6,229 nucleotides of DNA, from the NCBI GenBank assembly GCA_012511315.1, contig JAAZGI010000255.1, forward strand, positions 1 to 6,229. The letters run 5' to 3'. The notes below the pieces were generated by a model. The model ran no database searches. It saw nothing but the letters and a program-made list of their open reading frames with translations, and was not told the origin of the DNA. The first letter of the stretch is position 1; each line of letters starts with the position of its first letter. Below are positions 1-5,290 of this stretch, piece by piece. The position numbers and the translations under genes were made by a program. This DNA is from Clostridium sp. (GTDB lineage: Bacteria; Bacillota; Clostridia; Clostridiales; Clostridiaceae).

Positions 1-2
1 GA

Positions 3-86
3 ATACTTTTTGCAATGTTCCTTTTCACTCTGTGTCACCAAGCATTTTGGCAGGGAGTAGGCTGGTTAGCGCAAATTTACAATTAA
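3..86 (+). CDS. Possible 3' end of a membrane-protein gene cut by the left edge
   Basis: From base 3 one plus-strand frame reads 27 hydrophobic codons (residues such as LFAMFLFTL, then HQAFWQGVGWLAQIYN) and stops at TAA 84-86. The run looks like a last membrane helix plus a short polar tail, so an upstream gene may end here. The evidence is weak: the other two plus-strand frames are open for 20 and 31 codons over the same bases, no family is recognisable, and no T-tailed plus-strand terminator follows. It may simply be intergenic sequence. Confidence 0.2.
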   Translation: MLFAMFLFTLCHQAFWQGVGWLAQIYN

Positions 87-160
87 GTAGGTAGGGACTG
101 AGTCCATCATTCCAATAGATACCTTAAAAGGGTAGAGCCCCTGTCTTCATGTTACGAAAA

Positions 161-188
161 TCGAAGCAATAATTTAATTATTCTTCGA
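161..188. repeat. Imperfect 28-nt palindrome
   Basis: TCGAAG (161-166) pairs with CTTCGA (183-188), and AATAAT (168-173) pairs with ATTATT (177-182). C167 is unpaired and the loop is TTA. Read on the minus strand the hairpin is followed by TTTT, so it could be a weak second terminator behind the yjiH-like gene. There is no T-run on the plus side. Confidence 0.45.
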
Positions 189-197
189 AAGCCACGT

Positions 198-232
198 AAA
201 AAGAGAGTCTCGTGTAATGAGAGAACTCTCTT
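198..232 (-). terminator. Intrinsic terminator of the yjiH-like gene
   Basis: AAGAGAGT (201-208) is the exact reverse complement of ACTCTCTT (225-232), giving an 8-bp stem with a 16-nt interior that can pair further (CTC with GAG). On the minus strand the hairpin runs into five T residues (complement of 198-202). It lies about 37 nt past the stop codon of the minus-strand membrane-protein gene, the expected place for its terminator. Confidence 0.65.
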
Positions 233-268
233 AAAGATATAAATTTAAATTAAAAACTGAGTCTAAAA

Positions 269-1579
269 TTAAAAGATTAAATGAAGGATTGGAGCCGCAA
301 TTAAAATAGATAAAATAACGCGTTCAATCCAAAGAATGATGTAATCTTTCATGGTCAAAGGTATGTCTGTAGCCATCATACAAGGAATAGAAGCTGAGAA
401 GAAAAGAATCTCAGACACACTGACGATAGCAACTAAAAATCTAGTGATGATAGGGGCCTCGATAACGAAGGCTGCTGGTAGAAGCATTTCGGCTATACTG
501 GTCGCTAGAGCTCTCGCTGCTAACATTGGTTCTGGTACGGCTGTTAGCGATGTGAAGGGATAAAAGATATAACCGATCACATCGAAGATTGGTGTATAAG
601 CTGCTAAGATTAGTCCCAACATACCTACGCCTAATAAGGATGGAGCAATATTTAATGCCATCTTAAATCCATCAATAAAGTTGTTCACAACAACCTTGCC
701 AACGTTCGGCGTTGCTGCAAAAACCGTCATTGCTTCATCAGAAGCTCTTTTAAACGTAACGGGGGGTTGCTTTTCAATAACTGCAGGGGAACCATCGATG
801 TAGGTATCTGGTTTTTTGGATAAGGGATATATGTGTACGGTGATTGCTGTAACTAGGAATGTGATTACGGCAGTTAAAGCAAAATATAATAACCATTGAT
901 CCATGATTCCAAGAGTTTTAGCTACGATGATCATAAAGGTGGCAGATACAGTGGAGAAACCTGTTGCAATAATAGATGCTTCACGAGTTGTATAGCGCTT
1001 TTCGCCATAGACCCGATTGGTGATAAGGAGAGCCAGAGAGTAGCTGCCAACAAAGGAGGCCACGGCATCCACAGCGGATCGTCCAGGCGTTTTCCAAATA
1101 GGTCGCATAATTTTTTCCATGTAAACACCAATGAACTCCATCAAGCCAAAATTTGTGATGAACCCTAAGAAAATAGACCCAATAGGCACGATGGTGGCAA
1201 CAGAAACGAGGATAGCATTCCAGATAAGAGGTAACATACCTGGTTCATGAAGGGCAGCTGGTCCAGTTTTTGTAACGAAAAAGAAAGCAAAAACAAGAGC
1301 TAATAGTTTGAGAAGAAAGAAAATGATACCTGAGGTAGATTTCATCCACTTTTTATTCCAAAAAGAATAAATCACCCCAGCAATAACCATAAAAAGCCCA
1401 TAGAAGAGGTTATAGTTTGGAATTTTCTTGAAGAAACTAACGATATGGTCTAATGGAATACTACTAGTACCATTCACTTTGATGGGGATAAAAAACATAA
1501 AAATACCAATGGCGGAATAAAGAATAAATAGGAAAACATCTTTTCCTTTGTAATGATTCGCTTTGTTTTCAGCATTCAT
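269..1579 (-). CDS. YjiH-family membrane protein with nucleoside-recognition (Gate) domain
   Basis: This encodes a 436-residue integral membrane protein with roughly 9-10 hydrophobic segments, clearest at about residues 14-33, 57-75, 84-103, 118-147, 203-222, 229-253, 308-330, 380-400 and 413-434. Length, topology and the central block (about 127-240: PIGSIFLGFITNFGLMEFIG, then TGFSTVSATF) match YjiH/Gate-domain proteins as I know them, a family related to nucleoside transporters and spore-maturation proteins SpmA/B. No substrate is established, so the transport role is inferred. The frame extends 22 codons further upstream, but I chose ATG at 1577-1579 because AAAGGAGTG (complement of 1586-1594) lies 8 nt before it and the extra codons read like untranslated leader. 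The gene is monocistronic, with its own terminator at 198-232. It ends in a hydrophobic LHLIF with no cytoplasmic tail. No frameshift or missing segment is seen. Confidence 0.85.
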   Translation of the reverse strand: MNAENKANHYKGKDVFLFILYSAIGIFMFFIPIKVNGTSSIPLDHIVSFFKKIPNYNLFYGLFMVIAGVIYSFWNKKWMKSTSGIIFFLLKLLALVFAFFFVTKTGPAALHEPGMLPLIWNAILVSVATIVPIGSIFLGFITNFGLMEFIGVYMEKIMRPIWKTPGRSAVDAVASFVGSYSLALLITNRVYGEKRYTTREASIIATGFSTVSATFMIIVAKTLGIMDQWLLYFALTAVITFLVTAITVHIYPLSKKPDTYIDGSPAVIEKQPPVTFKRASDEAMTVFAATPNVGKVVVNNFIDGFKMALNIAPSLLGVGMLGLILAAYTPIFDVIGYIFYPFTSLTAVPEPMLAARALATSIAEMLLPAAFVIEAPIITRFLVAIVSVSEILFFSASIPCMMATDIPLTMKDYIILWIERVILSILIAAPILHLIF

Positions 1580-1653
1580 AAAAAACACTCCTTTGATTAT
1601 TAGTAGATTGAAATTGAATTGACAGTATATTGGTGTATAATTCATTTATAGTA

Positions 1654-1683
1654 ATAATAATACAAACTGACCTTGCTTAGCAA
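1654..1683 (-). promoter_or_regulatory. Candidate promoter of the yjiH-like gene, overlapped by a palindrome
   Basis: On the minus strand TTGCTA (complement of 1678-1683) and TATTAT (complement of 1654-1659) are separated by 18 nt, about 75 nt before the start codon. The -35 matches the consensus at 4 of 6 positions and the -10 at 5 of 6. The -35 lies inside the perfect palindrome TTGCTTAGCAA (1673-1683), a position where a repressor could act. Other AT-rich -10 candidates exist nearby (TATAAA, TATACA), so the assignment is tentative. Confidence 0.35.
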
Positions 1684-1988
1684 TGTATTTGTTTAAAATG
1701 ATAATTTATAACACTATGATGCTGTTCTTGATTATAGGTGATGGGTTTAACAAATAGCATTAACTAATGGTATAAGTTTTAAATTACTGTCTGAGGAAAA
1801 AAGTAAATCAGAAGCCGTATTAAATGTCAGATTTGTATGGTGTTTAGAATTTAAAGAATGCTTAGAAATTACATCAATATATGCAAATAGAGTCCTTTCT
1901 GCTTTTCTTAAATGTGCTGACGGTGTAAAATACTCGTTGAAGATTAATGATTAAGGGTGGAAGCCTTTCAGAGGAATCCTTTCACACA
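1684..1988. other. Gene-poor spacer between yjiH and the tRNA-Arg terminator
   Basis: About 300 bp of AT-rich sequence without a gene I can support. It holds one start-less plus-strand open frame (1751-1954, listed separately) and a short direct repeat CCTTTCA after it. No RNA family, mobile-element end or ribosome binding site followed by a real frame was recognised on either strand. Confidence 0.5.
1751..1954 (+). pseudogene. Start-less 67-codon open frame, possible gene remnant
   Basis: Between TAA at 1748-1750 and TAA at 1952-1954 the plus strand is open for 67 codons. The translation looks protein-like (FKLLSEEKSKSEAVLNV, then ANRVLSAFLKCADGVKYSL), with mixed charged and hydrophobic residues and two cysteines. 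There is no ATG, GTG or TTG at a usable position and no Shine-Dalgarno sequence, so it is not an intact gene. It could be the decayed 3' part of a gene, its end being followed 35-40 nt later by a terminator that also works in this direction, or it could be chance. I considered HPr-like proteins because of the general pattern but found no HPr signature. No function is proposed. Confidence 0.2.
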
Positions 1989-2037
1989 ACCAAAAAGACT
2001 CCGCTACGGATTGCATCCGTAGCGGAGTCTTTTTGGT
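1989..2037. terminator. Long bidirectional intrinsic terminator next to tRNA-Arg
   Basis: Bases 1989-2011 pair perfectly with 2015-2037, giving a 23-bp stem with a TGC loop (2012-2014). The core GACTCCGCTACGGAT is GC-rich and flanked by A5 on one arm and T5 on the other, so each strand has a hairpin followed by five T. On the minus strand it ends the tRNA-Arg transcript, and probably lgt read-through. On the plus strand it would stop anything coming from 1751-1954. The outermost pairs overlap the encoded CCA end of the tRNA. Confidence 0.9.
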
Positions 2038-2108
2038 GCTCCCAACAGGAATCGAACCTGTATCTGACCCTTAGGAGGGGCCTGTTCTATCCGTTGAACT
2101 ATGGGAGC
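2034..2108 (-). tRNA. tRNA-Arg (anticodon CCT)
   Basis: The minus strand folds as a complete 75-nt tRNA. The acceptor stem GCTCCCA/TGGGAGC has 7 pairs and the D stem is GTTC/GAAC. The anticodon stem GGCCC/GGGTC carries the loop CTCCTAA, which places CCT at positions 34-36, and the T arm is ACAGG-TTCGATT-CCTGT. Discriminator A73 fits arginine tRNAs, and CCA is encoded in the genome (complement of 2034-2036). Anticodon CCT reads AGG, a rare-to-moderate arginine codon in AT-rich Firmicutes. The gene has its own promoter 13 nt upstream and runs straight into a terminator, so it can be made alone, although lgt transcripts could also read into it. Confidence 0.97.
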
Positions 2109-2121
2109 TAGTACACCAGTT

Positions 2122-2150
2122 ATTGTAAACCTAAAAAAGAAAGGAGTCAA
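2122..2150 (-). promoter_or_regulatory. Sigma-A-type promoter of tRNA-Arg
   Basis: On the minus strand TTGACT (complement of 2145-2150) and TACAAT (complement of 2122-2127) are separated by exactly 17 nt. Each hexamer matches the consensus at 5 of 6 positions. The -10 ends 13 nt before the first base of the tRNA, leaving a leader of only a few nucleotides. It starts about 30 nt after the lgt stop codon, with no terminator in between. Confidence 0.8.
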
Positions 2151-2179
2151 TTAAATCAATCAATTTTTCAGGAAGTGGA

Positions 2180-2974
2180 TTAATTGGTTAATTTGTTTGG
2201 CTTACGGGTGTACTTGTAAACTAGGTATAAAGCTCCTAGGGCAGCCATGATGATGGAAATGACCTGAGCTGTTCTAAGATTACCCACATATAATGAGTCG
2301 GTTCGCAGGCTTTCAATAAAATACCTACCAGCAGAGTAGAGAATCATATACCACGCTAAAATGGTTCCTTCATGGTGTTTTTTCCTCTTCCAGAACAAGA
2401 AGATTAAGAGCAGACCAATTAAGATATTCCAAATGGATTCATAAAGAAAGGTAGGATGATAGTGCTGACCGTTTATCAACATGCCTTTTTGAATAAAAGC
2501 CGGAAACCGCTCTATGAATGATTGGCTGACTGGGCCGCCGTGGGCCTCTTGGTTCATAAAATTACCCCAACGTCCTACGGCTTGAGCGAGAATAAGTCCA
2601 GGAGCCGCCGCGTCGGCTAAAGATAGCATATAATTGGTAGGCTTCCTTTTAACAAACTTGTAAATAATAACACCAAGCAAGGCACCAATGAGTCCACCGT
2701 GGATGGCTAGACCACCTCCACGAACATTGAAAATTTCCATAAGATTATCCTTATAGTTGGACCACTCGAAGATGACGTAGTATAATCTGGCACCGATAAG
2801 AGCCAGTGGGAAAGCGTAGATAAAGGCATCAAGAAAATCGTCGTAGCTTAAGTTTAAATCTGATCGATTTGTGTTTATTTTTGTGACAAGTAGTCCTAAT
2901 AGAACACCACTCATAATGAGTACGGCGTACCACATGATTTCAATTCCGAAAATATTAAATGCAACTGGATCCAA
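2180..2974 (-). CDS. lgt: Prolipoprotein diacylglyceryl transferase
   Basis: Lgt moves the sn-1,2-diacylglyceryl group of phosphatidylglycerol onto the lipobox cysteine of prolipoproteins in the cytoplasmic membrane, the first step of lipoprotein maturation. The 264 residues are a normal Gram-positive length with about seven membrane segments. Visible motifs are W15-Y16 in the first helix, the IHGG block (H92, matching E. coli H103), the signature GRWGNFMNQEAHG at 134-146 (R135 and N138 matching E. coli R143 and N146, plus E143), HPTFLYES at 173-180, and the GRYFIESLR block at 216-224 near the C-terminus. The start is TTG at 2972-2974, with AGGAGG (complement of 2983-2988) 8 nt upstream; no better ATG exists before residue 14. 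It lies 116 nt downstream of dedA in the same direction with its own promoter. No terminator is seen before tRNA-Arg, so some transcripts may continue into it. Confidence 0.97.
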   Translation of the reverse strand: MDPVAFNIFGIEIMWYAVLIMSGVLLGLLVTKINTNRSDLNLSYDDFLDAFIYAFPLALIGARLYYVIFEWSNYKDNLMEIFNVRGGGLAIHGGLIGALLGVIIYKFVKRKPTNYMLSLADAAAPGLILAQAVGRWGNFMNQEAHGGPVSQSFIERFPAFIQKGMLINGQHYHPTFLYESIWNILIGLLLIFLFWKRKKHHEGTILAWYMILYSAGRYFIESLRTDSLYVGNLRTAQVISIIMAALGALYLVYKYTRKPNKLTN

Positions 2975-3005
2975 TGTAAGGTCCTCCTAAAAATTCATAG
3001 ACTTA

Positions 3006-3014
3006 ATTATAACA
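3006..3014 (-). promoter_or_regulatory. Extended -10 promoter of lgt
   Basis: The minus strand reads TGTTATAAT (complement of 3006-3014), a perfect extended -10 element, about 32 nt before the TTG start. A consensus -35 is missing at 17 nt; the nearest candidate, TTGCTA (complement of 3026-3031), is only 14 nt away. Extended -10 promoters can work without a good -35. Confidence 0.6.
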
Positions 3015-3039
3015 TACTGCTTATTTAGCAATGGGACAC

Positions 3040-3069
3040 TTTGTTTAAGCTTTGCACTTCCTTAACAAA
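3040..3069. repeat. Inverted repeat in the dedA-lgt spacer
   Basis: TTTGTTTAAG (3040-3049) and CTTAACAAA (3061-3069) are inverted repeats with one bulged base and an 11-nt loop. The hairpin lies between the dedA stop codon and the lgt promoter. It is AT-rich and has no T-run on either strand, so it is at best a weak terminator or an mRNA 3'-end structure. Confidence 0.35.
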
Positions 3070-3090
3070 TTACACACAGAGGCTGATGTT

Positions 3091-3879
3091 CTATAAATCT
3101 TCTGTGGGATTCTTGCTGGGCTCGGCAGAGCTTTCTATTTCTTCTATTTCTTCTATTTTTGCTTCTGTTTTCTGGGTATCCTCGTCCTTAGCTTCCAAAA
3201 GTTTGCGCTCCAGGGTTTTTTCTTGAACCGACTTTTTGAATTTCCGGAAATTATAAATGACAATAAAAAAAGTGGGAATCATGGTAATGATAATAACTGC
3301 ACCGATGAGTAGACTAAAGTTTTCTTGAACGGCAGGAAGGTTTCCAAAGATGTAACCTACAGAAATATATACTATATTCCAAAGAAGAGCACCGGATGCT
3401 AGGAAGGGTAGAATAACTTGCGGGTTAGTTTGGCTAAAGCCAGCAGCGAAGGGAAGTATTCCCCGGAAAATTGGAATAAAGCGAGAAACAATTAATGTTC
3501 GTTTTCCATTGGCTTCAAAATATTCATGAGCCGTCTCGAAGTGATCTTGATTGATGAAGCGGATTCGAGTTTGTTTTTGGTATTTTTTCCCGAAAAACCG
3601 GCCAAGCATGAAACTGGTGAAGTCGCCTAAAAAAGTACTGGTTACAAAAAGGAGAACCAATGTCCCAATATTGACTTGGTCAGAATTAGCGGCGAAGGCT
3701 GAGGCTGCTAAAACCAGCGAGTTACCAGGTAGAAAATTAAAGATTAATCCTCCTGTTTCTAAGAACAAATTGACCCACAATAATGCATAGGGCCAGATTC
3801 CGGCTTGCGAGAAGAGTTGATCTAGGTTTTCGGGCAGACTGGATAAATATTTTAAAATAGTGTTAATAAATTCAATCAT
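3091..3879 (-). CDS. DedA-family membrane protein
   Basis: DedA proteins are polytopic inner-membrane proteins linked to lipid-carrier (undecaprenyl phosphate) or phospholipid movement, proton-motive force and envelope stress; which job this copy has cannot be read here. Visible in the 262 residues are the first conserved stretch with E41 (LFLETGGLIFNFLPGNSL), GDFTSFMLGRFFGKKY at 85-100, and the family hallmark SRFIPIFRGILPFAAG at 132-147. R133, R139 and E41 correspond to residues essential in E. coli YqjA (R130, R136, E39). Position 53 is Asn where acidic residues are common in relatives. After the last helix (about 191-210) comes a highly charged tail of about 50 residues (211-262) with an IEE repeat, longer than in typical ~200-220-residue family members. 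Start ATG 3877-3879 has only a weak AGCAGGA ribosome site 5 nt upstream. It is divergent from the YkvA-like gene and tandem with lgt. Confidence 0.9.
   Translation of the reverse strand: MIEFINTILKYLSSLPENLDQLFSQAGIWPYALLWVNLFLETGGLIFNFLPGNSLVLAASAFAANSDQVNIGTLVLLFVTSTFLGDFTSFMLGRFFGKKYQKQTRIRFINQDHFETAHEYFEANGKRTLIVSRFIPIFRGILPFAAGFSQTNPQVILPFLASGALLWNIVYISVGYIFGNLPAVQENFSLLIGAVIIITMIPTFFIVIYNFRKFKKSVQEKTLERKLLEAKDEDTQKTEAKIEEIEEIESSAEPSKNPTEDL
3133..3159. repeat. Three tandem 9-bp units inside dedA
   Basis: TTCTATTTC occurs three times in a row (3133-3141, 3142-3150, 3151-3159), the last copy with one mismatch. On the coding strand each unit adds the residues E-I-E, producing the IEEIEEIE stretch of the charged C-terminal tail. 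Because the unit is a multiple of three, slippage would change the tail length without breaking the frame. Confidence 0.8.
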
Positions 3880-3921
3880 AAAAATCCTGCTTTCAGGGTA
3901 TCTGGGGATGGGTTTGCTTTC

Positions 3922-3927
3922 ATTGTA
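3922..3927 (-). promoter_or_regulatory. Candidate -10 element of dedA
   Basis: TACAAT on the minus strand (complement of 3922-3927) lies about 43 nt before the dedA start codon. The best -35 match is TTGTCT at a 19-nt spacing, which is poor, so only the -10 is proposed. Confidence 0.35.
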
Positions 3928-4116
3928 CTAGAAGTTTAACTAATTAAGACAAAACAGGACAGAAAAATCAAAAGATTTATTGGAAATTTTATAAAGTAGA
4001 CATTTTTATGAGATATGATAAAGATAGAGAGTATTGTTGTAGTTGTTGAAGAAAAGGATGAGACAACTCTATAAATTAACAAATTCCTTTAAGAGAAATT
4101 CAATCATGCAAAAGGT

Positions 4117-4131
4117 AAGGTGTTGAGAATG
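4117..4131 (+). promoter_or_regulatory. Ribosome binding site that decides the ykvA-like start
   Basis: AAGG (4117-4120), part of AAAAGGTAAGG, is 8 nt before ATG 4129-4131. GTG 4120 would sit on top of it and TTG 4123 only 2 nt after it, so the upstream alternatives are unlikely initiation codons. The ATG is therefore preferred. Confidence 0.65.
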
Positions 4132-4638
4132 GCCCGTATTAATAAAGTTAGAGCCTATAAACTTTTCAATGAGATGAAGAAGAAATCAGAAGATGTGATT
4201 AAGAATCCTGAATTATTTAAAAAAATGTTGGCCGATGCAAGAGAAATCTTAGAAGGTAAAGGAAGTGGGCCTTTGAAAGATATTGCAGACCAGATCAAAC
4301 TTCTGCTAGCGATGCTTAATGATTATCGAATTGGTTCATATCGAAGGGTTCCGCTACGGACAATTTTATCAATTGCTGGAGCTGTTTTATATTTGATTTC
4401 TCCAATTGATGCCATTCCAGATTTTATTCCAGTGGTGGGGATGTTGGATGATATTTTTATTATCAACTTTGTTTGGAAACAGCTAGCTAAAGATTTGCTG
4501 GATTACAAACTTTGGCGTTTAGAAAACAATGAAGGAAAAAGAATAATTACGCCAGAGGGCGAAGTACGAGAGTATGTTACAACAGATTTCAAGCTTATTG
4601 ACCCAAGTTTGATTGATAATACTAATGAAGATGGATAG
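4129..4638 (+). CDS. YkvA-family (DUF1232) membrane protein
   Basis: A 169-residue protein carrying the DUF1232 signature YLISPIDAIPDFIPVVGM at 88-105 followed by L-D-D, the hallmark of the YkvA family. The family is small, membrane-anchored and widespread in bacteria, with no established biochemical role. The segment about 78-92 plus 98-118 is the hydrophobic, membrane-associated part. The first 60 residues are basic and predicted helical (KVRAYKLFNEMKKKSED), and the last 40 are hydrophilic, including a TPEGEVREY stretch. The frame is open from GTG 4120, but ATG 4129 is chosen on ribosome-site spacing, shortening the protein by three residues. It is divergent from dedA across about 250 bp and codirectional with the downstream tRNA-Ser, SRP RNA and dnaX. 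No convincing terminator follows, so it may read into the tRNA. Confidence 0.85.
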   Translation: MARINKVRAYKLFNEMKKKSEDVIKNPELFKKMLADAREILEGKGSGPLKDIADQIKLLLAMLNDYRIGSYRRVPLRTILSIAGAVLYLISPIDAIPDFIPVVGMLDDIFIINFVWKQLAKDLLDYKLWRLENNEGKRIITPEGEVREYVTTDFKLIDPSLIDNTNEDG

Positions 4639-4728
4639 AAGAAGCCTAGATAATCTAAATCAAAAGCTTGAGTTTGTTGAAAAAATAGATTGGTTTTCAG
4701 ACCAAGTAAAAAGAATTAGCTTTTATCA

Positions 4729-4758
4729 TTGACAGAGGTCATGGTTCTCGGGTATAAT
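4729..4758 (+). promoter_or_regulatory. Consensus sigma-A promoter for tRNA-Ser and SRP RNA
   Basis: TTGACA (4729-4734) and TATAAT (4753-4758) are both perfect consensus hexamers, with an 18-nt spacer. This is the strongest promoter in the window and suits stable RNAs. It lies 32 nt before the tRNA, leaving about 25 nt of leader in which TTGTT and AACG-type complementary bits (GTTGttcgctaaaGCAAC, 4766-4782) could form a small hairpin. Confidence 0.9.
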
Positions 4759-4790
4759 TTTATTGTTGTTCGCTAAAGCAACGTTAATGT

Positions 4791-4881
4791 GGAGAGGTGT
4801 CCGAGCTGGCTGAAGGAGCACGCCTGGAAAGTGTGTATAGGGGAGACTCTATCATGGGTTCGAATCCCATTCTCTCCGCCA
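4791..4881 (+). tRNA. tRNA-Ser (anticodon GGA)
   Basis: A complete 91-nt class II tRNA. The acceptor stem is GGAGAGG/TCTCTCC with a closing G-T pair. The anticodon stem CACGC/GTGTG carries the loop CTGGAAA, giving anticodon GGA, which reads UCC and UCU. A long variable arm (TATAGGGGAGACTCTATC) is diagnostic of serine and leucine tRNAs, and the T arm is ATGGG-TTCGAAT-CCCAT. Discriminator G73 fits serine, and CCA is encoded. It is the first element of a transcript that continues into the SRP RNA, whose 5' end follows within 2-3 nt, so its 3' end must be made by processing. A tRNA-Ser near the SRP RNA gene and dnaX is a familiar Firmicutes arrangement. Confidence 0.97.
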
Positions 4882-4883
4882 TA

Positions 4884-5150
4884 ACCGTGCTAGACGGGGA
4901 ACTAGCGATGCCCTGTAACCTGCGATCGCTACAGCAGGGTTGAATTCCCGGTGGAGGCAGTATGATTTATGCTGAACTCAGGAAGTGGTGTTGAGATCTT
5001 GGTCCCACGCAACATATGCCGGTGAACCTCGTCAGGACCGGAAGGTAGCAGCGATAAATCGGAATGTTATGTGTGCCGTGGTAAACTCGGGTTGAGCTAA
5101 CCCTGGGAGATGATGAGTTAATACTCGTCGATGTCGGGTGCACGGTGTTC
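4884..5150 (+). ncRNA. ffs: Signal recognition particle RNA, large Firmicutes type (scRNA)
   Basis: This about 267-nt RNA is the scaffold of the signal recognition particle, which binds Ffh and targets nascent membrane and secreted proteins to FtsY and the translocon. The ends pair: ACCGTGC (4884-4890) with GCACGGT (5140-5146). The 5' Alu-like domain (CTAGACGGGGAACTAGCG, CCCTGTAACC and GCAGGG motifs) closely resembles B. subtilis scRNA, and such a domain is absent from the short 4.5S RNA of E. coli. The S domain has the conserved helix 8: GTCAGGACCGGAAGGTAGCA (5031-5050), with GGAA tetraloop 5040-5043 and the asymmetric internal loop bound by Ffh. It is cotranscribed with tRNA-Ser and ends before the terminator at 5156-5186. 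Exact mature ends are uncertain by a few bases. Confidence 0.95.
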
Positions 5151-5155
5151 CTTAT

Positions 5156-5186
5156 AAAAAAGTCACTATTTATAGTGACTTTTTTT
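5156..5186 (+). terminator. Intrinsic terminator of the tRNA-Ser/SRP RNA transcript
   Basis: GTCACTA (5162-5168) pairs with TAGTGAC (5173-5179) around a TTTA loop. The stem is extended by A6 (5156-5161) pairing with the first T residues of a seven-T run (5180-5186). The A-tract also makes it a possible terminator on the minus strand. Confidence 0.92.
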
Positions 5187-5226
5187 ATTTTACCGGGAAC
5201 TTTCCAAAAGATGACAGAAGTTACTG

Positions 5227-5232
5227 TATAAT
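5227..5232 (+). promoter_or_regulatory. -10 element of the dnaX promoter
   Basis: TATAAT (5227-5232) is a perfect -10, about 69 nt before the dnaX start. The -35 is weak: TTTCCA is 20 nt away, and ATGACA, the better sequence, is only 10 nt away. The predicted start near 5239 puts the whole decamer repeat in the leader. dnaX thus appears to have its own promoter downstream of the SRP RNA terminator. Confidence 0.5.
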
Positions 5233-5240
5233 GTAATAAG

Positions 5241-5290
5241 AAGTTTAGACAAGTTTAGAGAGCTTAAGGGAGTTTAGACGAGTTCAGAGG
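5241..5290 (+). repeat. Five imperfect decamer repeats in the dnaX leader
   Basis: Successive ten-base blocks read AAGTTTAGAC, AAGTTTAGAG, AGCTTAAGGG, AGTTTAGACG and AGTTCAGAGG, a family with core AGTTTAGA at near-constant 10-bp spacing. The last copy flows into the Shine-Dalgarno sequence (AGGAGG, 5288-5293). Almost the entire predicted untranslated leader of dnaX is made of these units. Confidence 0.75.

Noticed and set aside
87..160. Possible riboswitch: small hairpins GGACTGAGTCC (95-105) and GGGTAGAGCCC (130-140)
   Set aside because: I could not match the arrangement to any riboswitch consensus I know, and no regulated gene follows on the plus strand.
351..563. Plus-strand 70-codon frame inside the yjiH-like gene
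   Set aside because: Antisense to well-supported membrane-protein codons, with no ribosome site; a shadow frame.
896..1168. Overlapping plus-strand (896-1168) and second minus-strand (931-1131) frames inside the yjiH-like gene
   Set aside because: Both lie in other frames of the conserved Gate-domain region and their translations resemble no protein family.
1619..1641. Plus-strand TTGACA (1619-1624) and TATAAT (1636-1641)
   Set aside because: Both hexamers are perfect but the spacer is only 11 nt, too short for a sigma-A promoter.
1580..1645. 22-codon upstream extension of the yjiH-like gene to ATG 1645
   Set aside because: The downstream ATG has a good AAAGGAGTG site at 8 nt, while the extension has none and covers the leader region including that site.
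1989..2108. Integration (att) site at the tRNA-Arg gene
   Set aside because: No direct repeat of the tRNA 3' end and no integrase gene are seen in the window.
3041..3226. Plus-strand 61-codon frame antisense to the dedA tail
   Set aside because: Low-complexity serine-rich product of the 9-bp repeat read backwards, with no ribosome site.
3551..3790. Plus-strand 79-codon frame inside dedA
   Set aside because: Antisense to conserved DedA motifs; no family resemblance.
4015..4128. Short leader-peptide candidates upstream of the ykvA-like gene (13-22 codons)
   Set aside because: None has a correctly spaced ribosome site, and no attenuator-like hairpin with a T-run follows.
4662..4724. AAAAGCT (4662-4668) and AGCTTTT (4718-4724) as a terminator after the ykvA-like gene
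   Set aside because: The arms are about 49 nt apart, only a weak inner hairpin (4690-4705) exists, and there is no proper T-run.
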